Shown piece after piece: positions 58,828 through 64,000 of a stretch of 64,000 nucleotides of DNA. This DNA comes from Streptomyces sp. NRRL F-5126 (GTDB taxonomy: Bacteria; Actinomycetota; Actinomycetes; Streptomycetales; Streptomycetaceae), in contig NZ_JOFZ01000005.1 in NCBI RefSeq assembly GCF_000721265.1, positions 124,001 through 188,000 of the forward strand, written 5' to 3'. A program made the position numbers and the translations under genes. The notes under the pieces were generated by a model. It did no database searches. It worked only from the letters and a program-made list of their open reading frames with translations, and had not been told where the DNA came from. Numbering within the stretch: position 1 is the stretch's first letter; every line of letters starts with the position of its first letter.

Positions 58828-58912
58828 CGCCGCCTCTCCTTGTCGTAGTAGAGGGCAGTCCGGTTCGTCCAGGGCTGTCCGAACCGGCAAAACCGGGTCC
58901 GTGCCGGGTGGT

Positions 58913-58978
58913 TGACATGGCTTGTCAGGGCGTCTCACACTCTAGCCCATGGTCGACAGGCTCAGTGGTCCATCCACT
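58913..58978. promoter_or_regulatory. Candidate GntR operators in the CoA-transferase promoter region
   Basis: TGACA-TGGCT-TGTCA (58913-58927) and AGTGG-TCCAT-CCACT (58964-58978) are perfect 5-bp inverted repeats with 5-base spacers; TGGTCGACAG (58950-58959) matches nine of ten positions of the FadR-type TnGTnnACnA core. TTGACA at 58912 may be a -35. Several alternatives overlap, so the true site is undecided. Confidence 0.4.
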
Positions 58979-59012
58979 TTACCTCCGAGCCAGACCAACG
59001 AAAGGTGCCTGG

Positions 59013-60236
59013 ATGAACCAGTCCCCGTCCTCATCAGTCCCCGCGGCCCCCGGCGCGCTGTCCGGTCTGCGGGTCCTCGACCTCTCCCGCATCCTGTCAG
59101 GGCCGATGGCGACGATGGTCCTCGCCGACCTCGGCGCCGACGTGATCAAGATCGAGGACACTGCGCGCGGCGACGACACCCGGCAGTGGGGCCCGCCGTT
59201 CCAGGGCCCTGAATCGGCCTACTTCCTCTCGGCGAATCGCAACAAGCGCGGCATCAGGGTCGACCTGAAACACCCGCGCGGTCTCGACCTGGTCCGGCGC
59301 GTCGCCGAGGGAGCCGACGTGCTGGTGGAGAACTTCCGTCCCGGCACCGCCGCCCGGCTCGGACTCGGCTACCAGGAGCTCGCCGAGCTGAACCCGCGCC
59401 TGATCTACGCCTCGATCTCCGGCTACGGGCAGACCGGGCCGTGGTCCGCCAGGCCCGGCTACGACGCGATCGCCCAGGCGCAGAGCGGCATGATGAGCAT
59501 CACCGGCGAACCGGACGGCGCACCGGTGCGGCCCGGCGTGCCGACCGCCGACATCGGCGCCGGGATGTGGGCCACGATCGGAGTGCTCGCCGCGCTGCAC
59601 GCCAGGGAGCGGACCGGACGCGGCCAGCACGTCGACGTGTCGCTCTTCGACGGCCAGCTCGCCTGGCTCACCTACGTGGCAGGCGGCTACTTCGCGACCG
59701 GTGAACTGCCCCGCCCACTGGGCTCCGCGCACCCGACGATCGTCCCGTACCAGGCGCTCGCCACGGCCGACGGCCACCTGATGGTGGCGGTGGGCAACGA
59801 CCGGCTCTGGCTGCGCTTCACCACCGCGCTCGGCGTGCCCGAGCTGGCCGATGACCCCAGGTTCCGCGGCAACCCGGACCGGGTCGAGCACCGCGCCGAA
59901 CTGCTGCCGCTGCTCGAGGCGGTGCTCGCCGGCAAGTCACGCGCGCACTGGGCCGCGGAACTCGACGCCGCCGGCGTCCCGTGCGCGCCGATCGCCACCG
60001 TCGCCGAGGCGCTGGAGGGCGAGCAGGCCAGGGCCCGCGGCATGGTGGCCGAGATCGACCACCCGACGGCGGGCCGGCTGCGCACCCTTGGCTCGCCGCT
60101 CAAGCTCAGCGCCACGCCGCCCGCCGTCCGCACCCCGCCGCCGACACTCGGCCAGCACACCGAGCAGGTCCTGGCCGAACTCGGCTACGCCGGGCCGGAG
60201 ATCGCGGACCTGCGCGCCTGCGGGGCCGTCCGGTGA
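59013..60236 (+). CDS. CaiB/BaiF family III CoA-transferase
   Basis: 407 residues. LSGLRVLDLSRILSGPMATM, DVIKIEDTARGDDTR, ENFRPGTAARLGLGY, YASISGYGQTGPWSARPGYD carrying the catalytic Asp, and TGEPDGAPVRPG are family III CoA-transferase motifs. It moves CoA between acids without forming a phosphorylated intermediate. AAAGG lies about 8 nt before ATG 59013. Its stop overlaps the GTG of the hydratase gene, implying a two-enzyme pathway: CoA activation then hydration. Confidence 0.92.
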   Translation: MNQSPSSSVPAAPGALSGLRVLDLSRILSGPMATMVLADLGADVIKIEDTARGDDTRQWGPPFQGPESAYFLSANRNKRGIRVDLKHPRGLDLVRRVAEGADVLVENFRPGTAARLGLGYQELAELNPRLIYASISGYGQTGPWSARPGYDAIAQAQSGMMSITGEPDGAPVRPGVPTADIGAGMWATIGVLAALHARERTGRGQHVDVSLFDGQLAWLTYVAGGYFATGELPRPLGSAHPTIVPYQALATADGHLMVAVGNDRLWLRFTTALGVPELADDPRFRGNPDRVEHRAELLPLLEAVLAGKSRAHWAAELDAAGVPCAPIATVAEALEGEQARARGMVAEIDHPTAGRLRTLGSPLKLSATPPAVRTPPPTLGQHTEQVLAELGYAGPEIADLRACGAVR

Positions 60237-61021
60237 GCGGCGGCGTGCTCGCCGGGCGTCCGGCTGCGATCGAGGTGGTCAGGGAGGGGGCTGTGGCCAC
60301 CGTGCGGGTCGGCACCGGGCGCCGCGCCAACGCGCTCGGCAGCCGCGACTGGCGCGCTCTCGCCGAACTGTTCCGCGAACGGCTGGCCGTGGAGAGCGGA
60401 TTGCGCGCCGTGGTGCTGGCCGGACACGGTCGGGGGGCCTTCTGCGCCGGCTCGGACATGCGCGAGTGGGTCGACGCCGGGCGGCGCGAGGTGGACGACT
60501 GCTTCGCCGCGATGGAGGCGGCGTTCACCGCGGTGGAGGAACTTCCGGTGCCGGTGGTCGCCTCGGTGCGCGGCGCCGCACTCGGCGCGGGCTGCCAACT
60601 GGCCTGCGCCTGCGACCTGCGCCTCGTCGCCGACACGGCGGTGCTCGGGATGCCCATCGTCCGCTGGGGCATCCTCACGCCGCCCGCCTTCGCCGCCCGG
60701 CTGGCCCGCCTCACCGGACCGGGTCTCGCCCGCGACCTGCTCTACACGGGCCGGCTGCTCGACGCCGCGGAGGCGGAGCGGCACGGCCTGGCAGGCCGGC
60801 GCGTGCCGTCCGCCGAACTCGACACGCTCACCGCCACCGTGGTGGACGCGATCGCCCGGCAGCCGCCGACCGCGGTACGGGCCGCCAAACGCGCCGTCGA
60901 CGCACTGGACGCCCCGGCCCGCGAGCGCCTGGCCCGCCTCGACCAGAACCCCACCACCGACGCGGAGGCCATGCGCCGCGGCCTGCGGGCCTTCCTTCAC
61001 CACCCCGGCGACACCGGCTGA
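60233..61021 (+). CDS. Enoyl-CoA hydratase/isomerase family protein
   Basis: 262 residues. Crotonase fold: GAFCAGSDMREW oxyanion-hole strand, then VRGAALGAGCQLACACDLRL and PIVRWGILTPPAFAARLARL. The two active-site Glu residues of classical hydratases are not obvious (Gly/Ala/Leu-rich in the region), so another crotonase reaction is possible. GTG 60233 overlaps the CoA-transferase stop by four bases. Confidence 0.88.
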   Translation: MSGGVLAGRPAAIEVVREGAVATVRVGTGRRANALGSRDWRALAELFRERLAVESGLRAVVLAGHGRGAFCAGSDMREWVDAGRREVDDCFAAMEAAFTAVEELPVPVVASVRGAALGAGCQLACACDLRLVADTAVLGMPIVRWGILTPPAFAARLARLTGPGLARDLLYTGRLLDAAEAERHGLAGRRVPSAELDTLTATVVDAIARQPPTAVRAAKRAVDALDAPARERLARLDQNPTTDAEAMRRGLRAFLHHPGDTG

Positions 61022-61127
61022 GCGGCCGCCGTAACGCGCCACGCTCCTCACCGCTCCATGTACCCGTCCCGCACCCATGAGCCGAGCACCACCACTGAGC
61101 CGAGCAACACCACGAATCGAGGTTCCC

Positions 61128-62450
61128 GTGGCGATCAACGAGCACCGAACCAGCGTGGCGCCGTCCGCCGCCGCGCCCGACTCCTCCACCGCGATGACCC
61201 CGGCGCAACGCCGCGCCTTCTGGGGCTCCTTCGGCGGCTGGGCGATGGACGGCTTCAACTGGACGATCTTCGGCCTGGTCCTCGCCCCGACCATGGCCGC
61301 GCTGCTGCCGCGCGCCGGAATCGCCGACACGCCTGACAACGTCGGCTGGTACGGGCAGATCAGCGCCGCGCTGTTCCTGGTCGGCTGGGGCTGCTCGTTC
61401 ATCTGGGGCCCGCTCGCCGACCGGTTCGGCCGCAAGCCGGCCATGATGGCGTCGATCCTGATGTACGGGGTGTTCACCGCGCTGGCCGGCGTCTCCACCG
61501 GCCTGTGGGAGTGGAACGCCTTCCGGTTCCTCGCGGCGATCGGCGTCGGCGGCGAGTGGGCGATGGCCGGCACGCTGCTCGCCGAGGTCATGCCGGAGGA
61601 GCGCCGTGACCGCAGGGGCGGCCTGATGCACACCGCCGCCTACGTGGGCGTGCTGGTCGTCTCGCTGATCTACCTGGCCTTCGGTTCGTCCCTCGGCTGG
61701 CGCGGCCTGTTCTTCATCGGCGGGCTCCCCGCGCTGGCCGTCTTCCTCATCAGGCGCGGCACGCCGGAGGCCGAGCGCTGGTCACAGAACGCGGGCGAAC
61801 AGTCCCGGCGCTCCTTCTGGAAGCCGCTCGCCGAGGTGTTCTCCGCCGAGTACCGCGGGCGGACCATCGTCAACCTGGCGCTGCTGGTGGTCTGCGTGAT
61901 CGGCCTGTGGGCGGGGTCCACGTACGTCGCCACCGCCGTCACCAACCTGGCGAAGGACGCGGGTTACGCGCACGGCACCGTCGTGCACCTGGCCAGCCTC
62001 GCCTCGATGACGGTCGCCGCCTTCACCATCCTCGGCTGCGTCGGAGTGCCCTGGCTCGCCGCGAGGATGGGCCGCCGCGGCGCCCTCGCCGTGCTCTTCG
62101 CGCTGATGATCGTCGGTACGGTCGGCGCCTACGGCCTCGCCTACCCGATGCACTCGATAGGCCTGACCTTCGCCTTCCTTCCGCTGCTCGGGCTGGGCGG
62201 CGCCAACTTCGCGGTGTTCACCATCTGGCTGCCCGAGCAGTACCCGACCCGGATGAGGGCCACCGCCTTCGCCGCCACCACCACCTTCTCTCGCTGGGTC
62301 GCCGCCGGAGGCACCTTCCTCATCGGCTACGGCATCCACGCGAGCGGCTCGCTGGCTCTGCCGCTGTCCCTGACCGCGGTCTTCTTCGTGGCCGGCCTGG
62401 CGATCGTCAGGTACGGGCGGGAGACCACAGGCCAGACCCTGCCCGACTGA
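61128..62450 (+). CDS. MFS transporter, aromatic/organic acid:H+ symporter type
   Basis: 440 residues with 12 transmembrane helices. The signature ADRFGRKPAM lies after helix 2, GEWAMAGTLLAEVMPEERRD after helix 4, and PTRMRATAFA late in the protein, matching the sugar/aromatic-acid/lactate porter families. GTG 61128 is chosen because GAGG lies 5 nt upstream; ATG 61077 is in frame but begins a low-complexity leader. Probably imports the acid activated by the CoA-transferase. Confidence 0.88.
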   Translation: MAINEHRTSVAPSAAAPDSSTAMTPAQRRAFWGSFGGWAMDGFNWTIFGLVLAPTMAALLPRAGIADTPDNVGWYGQISAALFLVGWGCSFIWGPLADRFGRKPAMMASILMYGVFTALAGVSTGLWEWNAFRFLAAIGVGGEWAMAGTLLAEVMPEERRDRRGGLMHTAAYVGVLVVSLIYLAFGSSLGWRGLFFIGGLPALAVFLIRRGTPEAERWSQNAGEQSRRSFWKPLAEVFSAEYRGRTIVNLALLVVCVIGLWAGSTYVATAVTNLAKDAGYAHGTVVHLASLASMTVAAFTILGCVGVPWLAARMGRRGALAVLFALMIVGTVGAYGLAYPMHSIGLTFAFLPLLGLGGANFAVFTIWLPEQYPTRMRATAFAATTTFSRWVAAGGTFLIGYGIHASGSLALPLSLTAVFFVAGLAIVRYGRETTGQTLPD

Positions 62451-62530
62451 CCGCGCCACCGTCACCAAATTCGCCACCGTCACCACTTGCGCCACCCCCG
62501 CCACCTTCGCCGAACGAGGGAGAGACGCCC

Positions 62531-63820
62531 ATGCACCTGTCCATGTCCGTGAAGAACCTGCGCCGCGCGACCCTGGCCCTGGCACTCGCCGGCCTGACCG
62601 CCGCCGGCACCACCGCGGCCACCGTGTCGAGCGCGGCCACCCCGGCCCATCAGCGCCCGGGCCATCACTGGTTCACCTCCTGGGCCGAGTCCCAGCAGTC
62701 GCAGGCCGGCAGAACGCTCGACGACCAGTCGGTGCGCATGATCACCCACCTGAGCCAGGGCGGCAGCGCGGTGCGCATCCGCATCCAGAACACCTTCGGT
62801 TCCACGCCGCTCACGGTCGACGCCGCCACCGTCGCCGAATCGGGCGGCGATGCGGCGCTGGCCGGAGCCGCGCACCGGCTCACGTTCGGCGGGCACGCCA
62901 AGGTCGTCGTCCCGGCCGGCGGGCAGGTGTGGAGCGACCCGGCGCGGCTGGCCACCCGTCCGCAGGACGACGTCGCCGTCTCGCTGTCCGTACCCGGACA
63001 GGTGAAGCCGGGCGAGCACGGCAGCGCCTTCCGGCACAACTACCTGTCCCCGGCCGGCTCAGGCGACCACACCAAGGACGCCGCGGGCTCCGCGTACACC
63101 CAGACCGTCGACTCCACCTACCTGGTCAGCGCCGTCGACGTGCTCAACCCCAAGCTCAAGGGGACCGTCGTCGCCTTCGGCAGCTCGGTGGTGGACGGCA
63201 ACGGCAGCACCAACTGCGGTCCCGGCTGCACCGAGCTCGGCACCAACCGGCGGTGGACCGACGACCTGGCGCGGCGGGTCGTCGCAGAGGCGCCGGCCGG
63301 CGGGCAGGTCGCCGTCGCCAACGAGGGGATCGGCGGCACCACGAGCGCCGCCGGCTGCCCCGGCATGCCGAGCTCCGTCAAGGGTCTCGACGCGCTCTCC
63401 CGCCTCGACCGCGACGTGCTGCAACTGCACGGCGTCACCGGGGTGATCTACTACTACGGCACCAACGACGTGGGCGACAACTGCACGGCGCAGCAGATCA
63501 TGGACAGCTACAAGGCGGTGTTCAAGCGGCTGCACGCCGCCGGCCTCAAGGTCTACGTCACGCCGGTCACCCCGCGGCCCGGCTACACCGACCCGCAGAA
63601 CCGGGCCAGGTACACGGTCGACACCTACGTGAAGAAGTTCGGCGACTGCGCGGGCACTTGCGACGGCGTCATCGACTTCGACCAGGTCCTCAAGGACCCG
63701 GTCAAGCCGAACAGCCTGCTGGCCGCCTACGACAACGGGGACGGCATCCACGCCAACATCGCCGGGCAGCAGGCCATCGCCGACTACATCTCGCTGCCGC
63801 TGATCACTCCCGGGCGCTGA
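62531..63820 (+). CDS. Secreted SGNH/GDSL esterase
   Basis: 429 residues. Sec signal peptide (RRATLALALAGLTAAGTTAA). SGNH blocks: VVAFGSSVVDG (nucleophile Ser), NEGIGGTTS, YYYGTNDVGDN and DGIHANIAGQ with the catalytic His. An N-terminal domain of about 120 residues precedes the hydrolase core, common in larger extracellular SGNH lipases of Streptomyces. GAGGGAGAG lies before ATG 62531. Released acids or alcohols could feed the upstream catabolic operon. Confidence 0.92.
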   Translation: MHLSMSVKNLRRATLALALAGLTAAGTTAATVSSAATPAHQRPGHHWFTSWAESQQSQAGRTLDDQSVRMITHLSQGGSAVRIRIQNTFGSTPLTVDAATVAESGGDAALAGAAHRLTFGGHAKVVVPAGGQVWSDPARLATRPQDDVAVSLSVPGQVKPGEHGSAFRHNYLSPAGSGDHTKDAAGSAYTQTVDSTYLVSAVDVLNPKLKGTVVAFGSSVVDGNGSTNCGPGCTELGTNRRWTDDLARRVVAEAPAGGQVAVANEGIGGTTSAAGCPGMPSSVKGLDALSRLDRDVLQLHGVTGVIYYYGTNDVGDNCTAQQIMDSYKAVFKRLHAAGLKVYVTPVTPRPGYTDPQNRARYTVDTYVKKFGDCAGTCDGVIDFDQVLKDPVKPNSLLAAYDNGDGIHANIAGQQAIADYISLPLITPGR

Positions 63821-63861
63821 CGGCAACACCGTTGCGTCAAGCCGGTGGCCTGTGAACGTGG

Positions 63862-63920
63862 AACGGGACCCCTGATAGATCATCTTGCGACCATGCGCGG
63901 ATATCATCGGGGGTCCCGTT
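63862..63920. repeat. Inverted repeat near the right edge
   Basis: AACGGGACCCC (63862-63872) and GGGGTCCCGTT (63910-63920) are exact reverse complements; with wobble pairs the stem extends to about 15 bp around a loop of roughly 29 bases. It is too long-looped for a typical terminator and lies 42 bp after the esterase stop. It may be the terminator of that gene, or a structure at the edge of a mobile element continuing beyond the window. Confidence 0.45.
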
Positions 63921-63939
63921 GCAGGAGCCATCTGCCCTC

Positions 63940-64000
63940 ATGTCCGCGCTCGGGACGGCGCCGGGAGCCCATGCACCTGGGTGCTCGGGCACCAGGGTGA
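63940..64000 (+). CDS. Possible gene start at the right edge
   Basis: ATG 63940 has AGGAG about 12 nt upstream and an open frame of 20 codons that runs into the edge (MSALGTAPGAHAPGCSGTRV). No family is recognisable from so little sequence, and it may be spurious. It directly follows the inverted repeat. Confidence 0.3.
   Translation, partial: MSALGTAPGAHAPGCSGTRV

Noticed and set aside
1..64000. CRISPR arrays, tRNA or rRNA genes, polyketide/NRPS clusters
   Set aside because: No regularly spaced repeats, no cloverleaf or conserved rRNA segments and no modular synthase motifs were seen by eye.

Overview
The window is very GC-rich actinobacterial DNA. GTG starts, Tat and lipoprotein signals, XRE-DUF5753/DUF397 pairs, a SepH N-terminus, CutRS and perfect CebR-type cellulase operators all point to Streptomyces or a very close relative. 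No rRNA, tRNA, CRISPR array or antibiotic biosynthetic cluster is visible.

Left part (1-29.2 kb) is conserved chromosomal core. The order is sepH (partial), a Ser/Thr/Gly-rich membrane protein, a lactone oxidase and an MFS pump on the minus strand, ferrochelatase, inositol-phosphatase, cutRS, DUF4193, DUF3093, dut, DUF3710, an OB-fold protein, DUF3159, a pair of TrkA-type proteins, a KimA-like permease, rpmB and a TRAM/RumA-type RNA methyltransferase. Much of this order is shared with other Actinobacteria (recalled for the Rv2689c-Rv2701c region of M. tuberculosis). A complete kdpFABC operon, preceded by a 27-aa membrane peptide and followed by an orphan ABC ATPase and kdpDE, sits inside this block between DUF3710 and the OB-fold gene. 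With the TrkA pair, the KimA-like permease and a TMEM175 channel at 31 kb, potassium handling is strongly over-represented in the first 31 kb.

Middle part (29.2-35.3 kb) is accessory. It holds a ribbon-helix-helix/Doc toxin-antitoxin pair with its operator, a truncated remnant resembling a type ISP restriction enzyme N-terminus, a TMEM175 channel, a peroxiredoxin-SDR operon divergent from a TetR regulator with paired TAGA-N8-TCTA sites, and a DmpA-type peptidase.

35.4-45.0 kb is a sugar-utilisation operon: Tat lipoprotein binding protein, two permeases, a LacI regulator, two cytoplasmic glycosidases (GH5-like and GH3) and an AraC regulator. It has a well-formed promoter and a LacI-like operator. 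45.0-49.2 kb encodes a siderophore/heme-type uptake system with a fused double permease and a possible iron box. 49.3-53.2 kb holds a sirtuin, a double-HTH regulator and a secreted CBM2-GH6 cellulase behind two CebR boxes.

53.2-64.0 kb is made of divergent regulator/enzyme pairs (VOC protein/WYL regulator, TetR/SDR), an XRE-DUF397 developmental-type pair with two small partner genes, and a GntR-controlled catabolic cluster (CoA-transferase, enoyl-CoA hydratase, MFS transporter, secreted SGNH hydrolase). A recurring theme is a TANNNT -10 box 6-8 nt upstream of the start codon, indicating leaderless transcripts for at least ten genes.
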